A stretch of 64,000 nt of DNA. It comes from Nonomuraea aurantiaca (GTDB taxonomy: Bacteria; Actinomycetota; Actinomycetes; Streptosporangiales; Streptosporangiaceae). Numbering within the stretch: position 1 is the stretch's first letter; each line of letters opens with the position of its first letter. This document shows, piece after piece, positions 16,706 through 24,765 of this stretch. The stretch is taken from the NCBI RefSeq assembly GCF_020215705.1, contig NZ_JAIWNB010000006.1, positions 363,338 to 427,337 of the forward strand, read 5' to 3'. Under the pieces are notes generated by a model that did no database searches, had not been told where the DNA came from, and saw only the letters and a list, made by a program, of their open reading frames with translations. Made by a program: the position numbers and the translations under genes.

Positions 16706-16893
16706 AGGTCAAGGTCGATGAGATGGTGTGCGAAGCCAATGCGGTGTGCATGGGGCTCGCCCCCGAGGTGTTCGACGTGGACGACGACGACCAGCTGCAC
16801 ATCCTGCTCCCGGAACCACCCCCCGAACTCCTGGACCGCGTCCGCCACGCGGTTCGATCCTGCCCCAAAGCCGCTCTTTCCCTAGAGGAATAG
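16702..16893 (+). CDS. [3Fe-4S]-type ferredoxin
   Basis: A 63-residue ferredoxin starting MKVKVDEMVC, its ATG overlapping the PPOX stop. The cluster cysteines are in C-x5-C (CEANAVC) and in SCPKAAL near the end. The usual second Cys of a 4Fe-4S cluster is replaced by Ala, so a [3Fe-4S] cluster is expected, as in ferredoxins that feed cytochromes P450. A very acidic middle (VDDDDQ) fits a redox-partner surface. Partners could be the cytochrome P450 at 18627 or the downstream alcohol dehydrogenase. Confidence 0.9.
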   Translation: MKVKVDEMVCEANAVCMGLAPEVFDVDDDDQLHILLPEPPPELLDRVRHAVRSCPKAALSLEE

Positions 16894-16911
16894 CCGGAGG
16901 AGGAACTCCCC

Positions 16912-17997
16912 ATGCGCGCCGCCCTTCTGCACGCCGTAGGCGACGACAAGCTGGACATCCGCGACGATGTCACCCTCACCCCTGTCGGCCCGGCCGACGT
17001 ACGGGTGCGGATCAAGGCGACGGGCGTCTGCCATTCGGACCTGTCGGCCATGTCCGGCGTGCTGCCGCAGCCCGTGCCGCTCGTCCCGGGTCACGAGGGC
17101 GCGGGCGAGGTGGTCGAGGTGGGCGAGCATGTCAGCTCGGTCCAGCCGGGCGATCACGTGATCATCAACTGGCGCCCGTCCTGCCAGGACTGCGAGCTGT
17201 GCCTGGGCGGCCAGCCGTACCTCTGCATGAAGTACGTGATCGAGTCCTTCACCAAGGGCAACTTCCGCTTCGGCGGCGACCAGACGGCGTACGGCATGGC
17301 CGGGTGCGGCACCTGGGCCGAGGAGATCGTCGTCCCGTGGCAGGGCGCAATCAAGATCGACACGGACATCTCGTGGGAGGCGGCCGCGCTGATCGGCTGC
17401 GGCATCACCACCGGCGTGGGCGCCGCCCTCAACACCGCCAAGGTACGGCCCGGCTCGACCGTCGCCGTCGTCGGCTGCGGCGGCGTCGGCCTGTCCGTCA
17501 TCCAGGGCGCGCGCGTCTCCGGCGCCCGGACGATCCTGGCGATCGACCCGCTGGAGTCCAAGCACGAGCTGGCCAAGAAGGTCGGCGCCACCCACGCCGT
17601 GACCCCCGAGCAGGTCCCCGAGGCGCTCAACGAGCTGACCGGCGGCGGCGGCTTCGACTACGGCTTCGAGGTGGTCGGCAAGGCGGCCACCATCCAGAGC
17701 GCGTGGCAGGTGACCCGCGCGGGCGGCGAGGTCATCGTGGTCGGCGCGGGCGCGGTGGACGACATGGTGTCGATCTCCGCGTTCAGCCTGCTGTTCGAGG
17801 GCAAGAACCTGCTGTCCAGCCTGTACGGCGAAGCCGACGTGCGGCACGCCTTCCCCTACTTCGCCAAGCTCTACAAGGCCGGCCAGCTGGACCTGGAATC
17901 CATGATCAGCGCCCGGATCCGGCTGGGCGACCTGAACGACGCCGTGGCCGCGCTCAAGGGCGGCGAGGTGCTGCGCCAGATCGTCCTGATGGACTGA
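16912..17997 (+). CDS. Zinc-dependent alcohol dehydrogenase (MDR family)
   Basis: A 361-residue medium-chain dehydrogenase. Catalytic zinc ligands are CHSD (Cys39) and GHEGAG (His61 region). The structural-zinc lobe has four Cys in CQDCELCLGGQPYLC. The NAD site is VAVVGCGGVGLSVIQGA, with Asp in AIDPLESK favouring NAD. Similarity to the NDMA-dependent/class III branch is suggested by the Cys lobe and by MKYVIESFTKGNF. AGGAGGA precedes the ATG, 18 bases after the ferredoxin stop, so it is the third gene of the PPOX-ferredoxin operon. Alcohol or aldehyde substrate unknown. Confidence 0.92.
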   Translation: MRAALLHAVGDDKLDIRDDVTLTPVGPADVRVRIKATGVCHSDLSAMSGVLPQPVPLVPGHEGAGEVVEVGEHVSSVQPGDHVIINWRPSCQDCELCLGGQPYLCMKYVIESFTKGNFRFGGDQTAYGMAGCGTWAEEIVVPWQGAIKIDTDISWEAAALIGCGITTGVGAALNTAKVRPGSTVAVVGCGGVGLSVIQGARVSGARTILAIDPLESKHELAKKVGATHAVTPEQVPEALNELTGGGGFDYGFEVVGKAATIQSAWQVTRAGGEVIVVGAGAVDDMVSISAFSLLFEGKNLLSSLYGEADVRHAFPYFAKLYKAGQLDLESMISARIRLGDLNDAVAALKGGEVLRQIVLMD

Positions 17998-18078
17998 GCG
18001 TCCAGCAGGACTCAGCGTTCGGTGTCGCGGTCGAGCACCGAGTCCGCGAACACCGGCCACGCCTCGGGCGCGCCGTCG

Positions 18079-18531
18079 TCACCAGGCGCCCGCTACTGCC
18101 CGAGTGGCGACGTTGAGGCGGTTGAAGACGTTGGTCGTAGAGATCATCAGGAGCAGGGAGCAGAGCCCCTGCTCGTCGTAGTGCTTGGCGGCCGCGTCCC
18201 AGATCTCGTCCGGAACCGGGTCCGCACGGTCGCTGAGCCGGGTGACGGCCTCGGCGAGCGCCAGGGCGGCGCGCTCGGCGTCGGTGAAGTAGGGGGCCTC
18301 CCGCCAGGCCGCCACCGCCCACAGCCGCTCGTCCGTCTCCCCTGCCTTCTTGGCGCTGCGCGAGCCCATGTCCACGCAGACGCTGCAGCCGTTGATCTGG
18401 CTGGCCCGCAGGTGGACGAGCTCGAGCGTGGTGCCGGGCACGCCGCCCTGCTTGCACGCCTCGATGAGGGCCATGATCGCCTTCATGGCGTCGGGGACGA
18501 GCTTTGCCGGGTTGGTCATCCGCGCTTGCAT
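18079..18531 (-). CDS. Carboxymuconolactone decarboxylase/AhpD-like protein
   Basis: A 150-residue all-helical protein starting MQARMTNPAKLVPDAMKA at 18531, with GGAGG 8 bases upstream. The central LRASQINGCSVCVDMGSRSAKKAGE carries the C-x2-C active site and the nearby acidic and His/Arg pattern of AhpD-type alkylhydroperoxidases. FTDAERAALALAEAVTRL is the family's second helix pair. It likely reduces peroxides or disulfides. It stands alone between the ADH operon and the P450, on the minus strand with the latter. Confidence 0.9.
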   Translation of the reverse strand: MQARMTNPAKLVPDAMKAIMALIEACKQGGVPGTTLELVHLRASQINGCSVCVDMGSRSAKKAGETDERLWAVAAWREAPYFTDAERAALALAEAVTRLSDRADPVPDEIWDAAAKHYDEQGLCSLLLMISTTNVFNRLNVATRAVAGAW

Positions 18532-18626
18532 GATCGGGTTCCTCCAGGAGTCACATCGGTCGGCCAGGTCCCGGCCGTTACTCATATGACTCGCCGGATC
18601 GGAGGAATGTGACAGACCGCTGATGG

Positions 18627-19811
18627 TCACCAGATGACGGGGAGCGCCACCGGCCCGCGGACGACCATGCCGCTCTTCCAGCTCAGCTCCTCCCCCGCCA
18701 CGGCCGGCCGCAGGCCGGGCAGGCGCCGCAGCAGCGCGGCGAGCGCCACCTGAAGCTCCATCCGGGCCAGTGCCGCTCCGGGACAGAAGTGCGGGCCGTG
18801 GCCGAAGGCGAAGTTCGGCTGCGGCTTGCGGGTGAGGTCGAGCCGCTCCGGGTCCTCGAACACCCGGGGATCGCGGTTGGCGGCGTAGTAGGCCGCGAAG
18901 ACCGGCTCGTTCGCGCGCACGGTGCCGCCTACGAGCTCCACGTCCTCGGTGGCGTACCTCGGGATGAACGTGGCGGCGGTCGCCGTCACCGGGACGTGCC
19001 TCAGTAACTCCTCGACCGCGTCCGCCAGGTCCACCTGCCCCTCGCGCAGCAGGGCGAGCTGGTCGGGGTGGGTCAGCAGCGCGTACGAGAAGTTGGCGAT
19101 CTGCGACGCCGTGGTCTCGTAGCCGGCGGCCAGCAGGGTCATCAGGAAGCCGATCAGCTCCTCCTCCGACAGGCTGTCCCGCTCGTCACGCGCCTGCACC
19201 AGGGCGCCGATCAGGTCGTCGGTCGGGGACTCGCGCCGACGCGCCACCAGCCCGGCCAGGTAACCGCCGAGCGCGGCCAGCCGCGCCTTCTTCTCCTCCA
19301 GGGGTATCGCGCTCGTGGTCATGTACGCGTCGGCCCAGGACTGGAAGGTCGCGCGATCGTCGTACGGCACGCCGAGCAGCTCGCAGATCACGGTCGCGGG
19401 CAGCGGCACGGCATAACCCTCCACCAGATCGGCCGGTGGCCCTTGGGCCGTCAGCCGATCCAGCAGGCCCTCGACGATCTCCTCGGCGCGGGGCCGCAGC
19501 AGTTCGACCCGGCGCGCGGTGAACGCCTTGCCGACCAGCCGCCGCATCCGCGTGTGCTCCGGCGGGTCGAGGTCGGAGAGCCCGCCCGGCACCGGCTCCG
19601 GATACATGCGCGGCGCGTCCCGGCCGGCCGCGGCCGCCCGGCTGAAGCGCGGGTCGGCGAAGACCGTGCGGACGTCCTCGTAGCGGGTCGCCAGCCAGGC
19701 CGGCTCGCCGTACGGCATCTGGATCCGGGCCAGCGGCTCGTGCTCGCGCAGCCAGCCGTAGGTGTCGTCCAGCTCCAGCTGGTACGGCATGCCGAGCGGA
19801 TAGTCCCTCAT
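18627..19811 (-). CDS. Cytochrome P450
   Basis: A 394-residue soluble class I P450 starting MRDYPLGMPYQ at 19811, preceded by GAGAGG. The I-helix oxygen-binding motif is AGYETTAS near residue 230. The K-helix ExxR lies in EELLRHVP, and the haem loop is FGHGPHFCPG with the thiolate Cys near residue 343. Length and motifs fit secondary-metabolism or xenobiotic bacterial CYPs. A [3Fe-4S] ferredoxin gene is 1.7 kb away on the other strand and could be its electron donor. Its start is 223 bases from the divergent sigma factor gene. Substrate unknown. Confidence 0.95.
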   Translation of the reverse strand: MRDYPLGMPYQLELDDTYGWLREHEPLARIQMPYGEPAWLATRYEDVRTVFADPRFSRAAAAGRDAPRMYPEPVPGGLSDLDPPEHTRMRRLVGKAFTARRVELLRPRAEEIVEGLLDRLTAQGPPADLVEGYAVPLPATVICELLGVPYDDRATFQSWADAYMTTSAIPLEEKKARLAALGGYLAGLVARRRESPTDDLIGALVQARDERDSLSEEELIGFLMTLLAAGYETTASQIANFSYALLTHPDQLALLREGQVDLADAVEELLRHVPVTATAATFIPRYATEDVELVGGTVRANEPVFAAYYAANRDPRVFEDPERLDLTRKPQPNFAFGHGPHFCPGAALARMELQVALAALLRRLPGLRPAVAGEELSWKSGMVVRGPVALPVIW

Positions 19812-19988
19812 GGCCCCACCTCTCACCAGGTGACGAGCAGTCTGGCCCACGCTTTCACCAACCCTCCAGGCTGTCCAGATCATCGAAGGACAGGGGGCTG
19901 ACCCGCGTCAGGCCATGTCGGCGTCGCTCGGCGGGGCAGTGACTCACGAGTGTGCGGCGTACTGAGAACTGCAACAGGCCGAAGGGAG

Positions 19989-20012
19989 CCGGACACTTAC
20001 CAAGGTGTCCGG
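19989..20012 (+). promoter_or_regulatory. Perfect hairpin in the sigma factor leader
   Basis: CCGGACAC at 19989-19996 and its exact complement GTGTCCGG at 20005-20012 enclose an 8-base loop. The hairpin ends 10 bases before the AAGGAG ribosome site (20023-20028) of the ECF sigma gene. It could be an operator for a dimeric regulator or an RNA stem that limits translation. Elsewhere in 19812-20034 I see no gene. Confidence 0.5.
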
Positions 20013-20034
20013 CACCTATCGGCAAGGAGACTCT

Positions 20035-20547
20035 GTGACACACCGAGATCGCTTCGAAGCGGTCTATGACGCGTACTATCCGGCGATACATCAGTACGCC
20101 GCCCGCCGTACCAGCTCCCCCGACGACACCGCCGACGTCATCTCCGAGACGTTCCTCACCGCCTGGCGGCGTATCGGCGACGTGCCCGAGGGCGAGCGGG
20201 CGCTGCTCTGGTTATACGGGGTGGCCCGCCGCGTGCTGGCCAACCAGCAACGCGGCGCGTCCCGCAGGGCCGGGCTCGCCGAGCGGCTCCGTGACGAGCT
20301 GGCCGCCGACCGGCCCGTCAGACCGGTCGATCTGGAGTACGTACGCGCCGCCTTCGACGAGCTGCCCGAGCGTGACCGCGAGGTCATGGCGCTGGCCCAT
20401 TGGGAGGGTCTGAGCAGCGAGCAGATCGCCAAGGTTTTGGGATGTACGGCCGTCGCCGCCCGGACCCGGCTGCATCGGGCGCGCAAGCGGCTGGCGGCGG
20501 CGCTGGAGCGGCAGACGTCCATGACGATCGCGATGGGGGAAGCATGA
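20035..20547 (+). CDS. ECF-type RNA polymerase sigma factor
   Basis: A 170-residue sigma-70 family protein. The GTG at 20035 has AAGGAG 6 bases before it, which decides the start. Region 2 is FEAVYDAYYPAIHQYAARR to ISETFLTAWRRIGDVP. Region 4 is AFDELPERDREVMALAHWEG, then LSSEQIAKVLGCTAVAARTRLHRARKRL, the -35 helix-turn-helix. No SnoaL or other C-terminal extension. It overlaps the next gene by ATGA, the usual sigma/anti-sigma coupling. Target promoters cannot be told. Confidence 0.93.
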   Translation: MTHRDRFEAVYDAYYPAIHQYAARRTSSPDDTADVISETFLTAWRRIGDVPEGERALLWLYGVARRVLANQQRGASRRAGLAERLRDELAADRPVRPVDLEYVRAAFDELPERDREVMALAHWEGLSSEQIAKVLGCTAVAARTRLHRARKRLAAALERQTSMTIAMGEA

Positions 20548-21446
20548 GCGACATCGACCACCTGATGAGGGCCATCGACCCGACCCCGCACGCGCCGGAA
20601 CAGGGGCCCGGCGCGCGCGAGCTGCGAGCGGCGATCATGGCGACACCGGCTCCAGGCCGCCGACGGTCCTGGCTTCCGCAAAGGGGAACCTTCGGACCCC
20701 GCTGGCCTGTCCTGGCCTCGGCGGTCACCGCCGCGGCCGTGGCCGTGGCGATCGGCGTCGGCCTGCCGGCCAGTGGTCCGGCGACCGAGTACGCCAACGC
20801 GGCCGTCTCCATCAAGAAGGCCGAGGACTATTTCAGCGTCACCATCACCGACCCGGCGGCCGACCGCCGACGCTTCGAGGAGGCGTTTCGGGCGGTCGGG
20901 TTGAACGTCACGGTGAAAGTCGTCCCGGTGGCGCCGGACGAGGTCGGCGAGCTGCTCGGCCCTGTCGTTCCGGAGGGCTTCAAATGGCACGGAAGCATCG
21001 GGACGCAGCGCGTGACACCTTGCGCGTCGGCGTTCTGCGGCAAGGTCTGGATGCCCTCGGACTTCCCCGGACGCGTCGTCTTCGGGGTCGGCCGCCCCGC
21101 CAAGCCGGGCGAACCCTATGCCGAGGACGTCGCCTTCGACCCCGAGGGAGAGGAGGCCATGGCCGGCTACACGGCTCACGGCAAGACGGTCGCGGCTGTG
21201 CGCGCCGAGGCGCGCCGGCGCGGGTTGAAGGTCGGCTACCGCCTGCTGTGGAACTCTCCTGACGGCGGCTTCTCCGACCAGCCCGTCCCCGCGGACCGGA
21301 TCAAGGACGACTGGACCGTGAGCGGATCCCGCGACCACAGCTCCGACACCGTCGACCTCTACGTCCTGCCCGGTCCCGGCGCCGGTCCCGCCCCCGACCC
21401 GCTGAAGGCCAGGACACCTCAGTGGTACGACGACCTCACCGACTGA
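20544..21446 (+). CDS. Single-TM membrane protein coupled to the sigma factor (putative anti-sigma)
   Basis: A 300-residue protein starting MSDIDHLMRAIDP at the ATG that overlaps the sigma stop. Residues 1-50 would be cytoplasmic, one membrane helix follows (WPVLASAVTAAAVAVAIGVG, about 54-73), and ~225 residues would be outside the membrane. No zinc-binding HxxxCxxC anti-sigma motif is visible, so this is not a ZAS-type factor. The external part has a pair of close cysteines (CASAFC) that may form a disulfide. Position and topology suggest it senses something outside and controls the sigma factor; this is inference. Confidence 0.75.
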   Translation: MSDIDHLMRAIDPTPHAPEQGPGARELRAAIMATPAPGRRRSWLPQRGTFGPRWPVLASAVTAAAVAVAIGVGLPASGPATEYANAAVSIKKAEDYFSVTITDPAADRRRFEEAFRAVGLNVTVKVVPVAPDEVGELLGPVVPEGFKWHGSIGTQRVTPCASAFCGKVWMPSDFPGRVVFGVGRPAKPGEPYAEDVAFDPEGEEAMAGYTAHGKTVAAVRAEARRRGLKVGYRLLWNSPDGGFSDQPVPADRIKDDWTVSGSRDHSSDTVDLYVLPGPGAGPAPDPLKARTPQWYDDLTD

Positions 21447-21552
21447 GTCTGTCACATTTCCCGTGGTCGGAACGTCTTATAGGTAGCCGCCTGAGCGTCA
21501 TCTAGGTAGCCGCCCATGAGTCCAGGCGTCCGCGCAGGGGAGATGAATCCTG

Positions 21553-22071
21553 TTGGTGTCCATCCCGGAAGTCCCATACACCGATCCCGCCAGCTGGCGG
21601 ATCGCCATGGAAGCCAGTGCGGCGAGCCTGTCGATGAACACCCTGAAGGGTCCGCGACTCCTCGATGAGCTGCCGTGGTTCCAGGGTTCCTTCCGGCTGA
21701 CTCGGGCCGGGCTGCCGGCGGGATTCACCCTGCGGCTCCCGCTGCCGACCCGTCCGGAGTGGCTGCGGGAGGAGGAGACGGCCGAACTGCTGTGGGAGTC
21801 GGTGAGCCTCGAGGCCGCCGGGATCCCGAACCAGTTCGGCGGGCGGACCCGGCTGCGGCTCGGCCGACGGGAGACCTTCGCGAGCGTGTCCGCTCTGTGC
21901 GCCAAGATTCCCGTCGGTCGTTCCGGCCGCCCCTACCTGAAGATCGTCCTGGAGACGGTGTTCCCGTCTTTGAGCCTGCGCTGGCCGCGCGAGGCACGGC
22001 TGCGGCTGCGGCCGGTGACGCTCAAGCTGTTCAGCGAGATCCGTCTCGCCGAGACCACCCCGCCGTCGTGA
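21553..22071 (+). CDS. Hypothetical protein
   Basis: A 172-codon frame with strong G/C third positions throughout, which supports it as coding. It starts with TTG at 21553 or GTG at 21556, with GGGGAG about a dozen bases upstream. No signal peptide or membrane helix is visible. It is rich in Arg, Leu and Pro, with an alternating pattern in the middle (FTLRLPLPTRPEWL, TRLRLGRRETF) and near the end (EARLRLRPVTLKLF) that suggests beta strands. I recognise no family. It lies between the anti-sigma-like gene and a convergent RibD-like gene. Confidence 0.6.
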   Translation: MVSIPEVPYTDPASWRIAMEASAASLSMNTLKGPRLLDELPWFQGSFRLTRAGLPAGFTLRLPLPTRPEWLREEETAELLWESVSLEAAGIPNQFGGRTRLRLGRRETFASVSALCAKIPVGRSGRPYLKIVLETVFPSLSLRWPREARLRLRPVTLKLFSEIRLAETTPPS

Positions 22072-22086
22072 TCCCGGGCCCGTCCG

Positions 22087-22641
22087 TCACTCGGCCGCCT
22101 TCGGGCGGTACGAGGCGATGATCACGCCGCTCTTCATGACCTTGGTGTCGACCAGCTCGAACGACGCCTTGAAGTCCTTGAGCGGCGTCGTCACGCTCTC
22201 GGCGCCTTCCAGGACCGGGGTGATCCAGAACCGGACCTCATCCAGCAGGCCCGCCCTGATGAGCTGAGTGGTGACCGAGCCGAAGCCGTACTGCAGGATG
22301 TCCTTGCCGTCCCGGGCCTTGAGCTTGGTGACCTCCTCGACCAGGTCGCCCTGCAGCACCTCGCTGTTCTTCCACGTGGGGTTGGTCAGAGTGGTCGAGG
22401 CGACGTACTTCTTGACGTTGTTGAAGTAGGCCGCGCCGGTGCTCGGGTCGCTCTCGTCCCGGGTCGGCCAGGCGGCGGACATGCCGTCGTACGTGGCACG
22501 GCCCATCAGCAGCGCGTCGGCGCCATTCGTCTGCTCACCGGCGAAGGCGACGGCCTCGTCGTCGAAGTAGGGCATCGTCCACATCGGGTTCTCGATGACG
22601 CCGTCGAGGGTGATGTAGGTCGAGTTGATGATCTTGCGCAT
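22087..22641 (-). CDS. Dihydrofolate reductase family (RibD C-terminal-like) protein
   Basis: A 184-residue protein starting MRKIINSTYITLDGVIENP at 22641, with AGGAG upstream. The N-terminal strand and TLDGVIE, then ADALLMGRATYDGMSAAWP and DILQYGFGSVTTQLIRAGLLDE, are the standard pattern of the RibD_C/DHFR-like family common in actinobacteria, which binds NADPH. It lacks the full set of folate-binding residues of true DHFR, so the substrate is unknown. It sits alone, converging on the hypothetical gene and downstream of qcrB on the same strand, with an 82-base gap. Confidence 0.9.
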   Translation of the reverse strand: MRKIINSTYITLDGVIENPMWTMPYFDDEAVAFAGEQTNGADALLMGRATYDGMSAAWPTRDESDPSTGAAYFNNVKKYVASTTLTNPTWKNSEVLQGDLVEEVTKLKARDGKDILQYGFGSVTTQLIRAGLLDEVRFWITPVLEGAESVTTPLKDFKASFELVDTKVMKSGVIIASYRPKAAE

Positions 22642-22723
22642 CGGGATCTCCTGGGTGTCGGCGGTGCCATTTGGCGACACCCACAACCTTTCAGATCCCA
22701 CTTACGATTCTCTTCAGGTGCCC

Positions 22724-24364
22724 TTAGCGGATCAGCGTACGGTCATCGCCCGCACGCTCTACCTCTCCGTCCCCGTGACCGTCGTCGAGGGGGATCTTCT
22801 CGCCCCCGTACTCCTTCGACATGAGGTTGCGCAGCCTGCCCAGTGGGCCGCGCATGCCCTTCGGCGGGATTCCCGCGCCGTCGGCCTCGGCGACCGCCAA
22901 CATCGGCACCGGCTGCTTGCCCCGTACGTGTGCCTCGATATCGGCCGCAGCCGGCACGTGGGCCTCGACGAACCCGCCGTTGGGCAACCGCTTGATCACG
23001 CCCGACTCGACACCGTGGGAGATGACGCCCGCGTCGTAGCGCTGCAGGCCGAGACAGATGCGATACGTGATCAGGTATGCCAGCGCGGGCGCCACGAAGA
23101 CCAGCACCCGCCCCGCGTACGTCGTCACGTTGAGGCTGATCTGGAAATTGGCCGCGATCTCGTCGTTGGCGCCGAAGAGCCAGAGCACGCCGTAGAACAC
23201 GACGGCCGACATGCCGATCGCCGTGCGATGCGGGTTGTCGCGCGGTCGATCGGCGAAGTTCCGCTCGCTCTTGTCCCCCGTCACCCACTGCTCCAGGAAC
23301 GGATACAACGCCAGGCCCGTCAAGACGATACCCAGCGGCGCCAGCGCCGGGATGATGACATTGAGCGGCACCGTACCCGCATGGGACGTACCGAACAGGT
23401 TGATCTCCCACGGCACCATGAGGCGCAGCGAGCCTTCGAGGAAGCCCATGTAGAAGTCGGGCTGCGAACCGGCCGACACGTCGGCGGGCGTGTAGGGCCC
23501 GAACAGCCAGATCGGGTTGATCTGGGCGAAGGTCGCCAGCCCCGCGATCACCCCGAACGTGAACAGGACGTACGCGCCGGCCTTGGCCATGAACGCCGGA
23601 TAGAACGGCGCACCCACCACGTTCTGGTTCGTCTGGGTCTTGCCGGCCATCTGGGTGTGTTTCTGCATCCACATGAGCACCAAGTGAGCGGTGACCAGCG
23701 CCAGGATGATGCCCGGGATCAGCAGGATGTGCAGCGAATAGAACCGGGAGATGACATCTCCGCCCGGATACTCTCCGCCGAACAGGAAGAACGTCGCGTA
23801 CGTACCGATCAGCGGCAATGAGACCAGCACACCCTCAGTGATCCGCAGACCGGCGCCGGACAGCAGGTCGTCGGGCAGCGAGTATCCGGTCAGCCCCTCA
23901 AGGAGCGCCAGCGTCAGCAGCAGCACGCCGATCACATGGTTGAGCTCGCGCGGCTTGCGGTAGGCGCCGGTGAAGAACACCCGCAGCGCGTGCACGATGG
24001 TGCTCGCCACGAAGAGCAGCGCCGCCCAGTGATGCATCTGCCTGAGCAGGAGGCCACCCCGGACATCGAAGCTGATCTCCAGTGACGACGCATAGGCCTG
24101 GGACATCATGACGCCCTTGAGCGGGGCGTACGACCCGTCGTAGGCGATCTCCGCCATGCTGGGCTTGAACCAGAACGTCAGGAACGTCCCGGTCAGTAGC
24201 AGGAGGACGAACGCATACAGCGCGATCTCCCCCAGCAGGAACGTCCAGTGGTCGGGGAAGATCTTGCGCATGTTGCGCTTGATGAAGTTGGCCGCGCTGA
24301 GGCGCTCGTCGAGGAAGTTCGAGGGGCCGGAGATGGCCTTCGGGATGGTCTTGAGCTCGTTCAT
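22724..24364 (-). CDS. qcrB: Cytochrome b subunit of the cytochrome bc1 complex
   Basis: A 546-residue polytopic membrane protein. The two haem-b ligand pairs are visible: QMHHWAALLF with VHALRVFF in helix II, and SLHILLIPG with VTAHLVLMW in helix IV. The Qo-site motif, PEWY in most organisms, is PDFY here (SQPDFYMGFLEG). A long charged C-terminal tail (about residues 440-546) is typical of actinobacterial QcrB. It is alone: no qcrC or qcrA is adjacent, so it is a second, orphan copy or an accessory cytochrome b. It would pass electrons from menaquinol within the membrane. Confidence 0.95.
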   Translation of the reverse strand: MNELKTIPKAISGPSNFLDERLSAANFIKRNMRKIFPDHWTFLLGEIALYAFVLLLLTGTFLTFWFKPSMAEIAYDGSYAPLKGVMMSQAYASSLEISFDVRGGLLLRQMHHWAALLFVASTIVHALRVFFTGAYRKPRELNHVIGVLLLTLALLEGLTGYSLPDDLLSGAGLRITEGVLVSLPLIGTYATFFLFGGEYPGGDVISRFYSLHILLIPGIILALVTAHLVLMWMQKHTQMAGKTQTNQNVVGAPFYPAFMAKAGAYVLFTFGVIAGLATFAQINPIWLFGPYTPADVSAGSQPDFYMGFLEGSLRLMVPWEINLFGTSHAGTVPLNVIIPALAPLGIVLTGLALYPFLEQWVTGDKSERNFADRPRDNPHRTAIGMSAVVFYGVLWLFGANDEIAANFQISLNVTTYAGRVLVFVAPALAYLITYRICLGLQRYDAGVISHGVESGVIKRLPNGGFVEAHVPAAADIEAHVRGKQPVPMLAVAEADGAGIPPKGMRGPLGRLRNLMSKEYGGEKIPLDDGHGDGEVERAGDDRTLIR

Positions 24365-24508
24365 TCGTGATCTCCGCTCACATTGACCTCCGCGTCAGGC
24401 AATTTAGGCATGTCGCTCCCCGTTCTCGTGGACACCTCCCTACATAGACGTCACAGGGGTTGGAAATGTGACAGGTCCGCCCGTACGCGTCCCTACCGGA
24501 CCCATGAC

Positions 24509-24539
24509 AAGGGGGCCCGGTACGCTGCCGGGCCCCCTT
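24509..24539. terminator. Strong hairpin terminator
   Basis: A perfect 12-bp G/C-rich inverted repeat, AAGGGGGCCCGG and its complement, with a 7-base loop. It lies 11 bases beyond the stop of the minus-strand DUF397 gene and would end that transcript. The 145 bases between it and the qcrB start at 24364 would hold the qcrB promoter. Confidence 0.8.
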
Positions 24540-24549
24540 CTTGAGGTGG

Positions 24550-24765
24550 CTAGAAGTCGAACTCTCCTCGTTTGGCGCCGTCCATGAACGCGGCCCACAC
24601 CGACGCGCTCACCACGTAGGGCCGCATGTCGGGCCGCTCGGTGTCGCGGATGCCCACACGGCCGCCCGACAGCGGGGCAACCTCCAGGCAGTCTCCGTTG
24701 TCGCCCGAGAACGAGGACTTCCGCCAGACAGCAGTCCTGAGTTCCTCGCTCAGCTCTAGGTCCAT
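24550..24765 (-). CDS. DUF397 domain protein
   Basis: A 71-residue protein starting MDLELSEELRTAVWRKSSFS at 24765. WRKSSFSGDNGDCLEV, then VGIRDTERPD and WAAFMDGAKRGEFDF, are the full DUF397 signature. Its start overlaps the end of the upstream XRE regulator by 10 bases, so translation is coupled. In actinobacteria DUF397 proteins almost always pair with an XRE-DUF5753 regulator. A role in developmental control or as a toxin-antitoxin-like partner has been proposed for the pair. Confidence 0.92.
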   Translation of the reverse strand: MDLELSEELRTAVWRKSSFSGDNGDCLEVAPLSGGRVGIRDTERPDMRPYVVSASVWAAFMDGAKRGEFDF

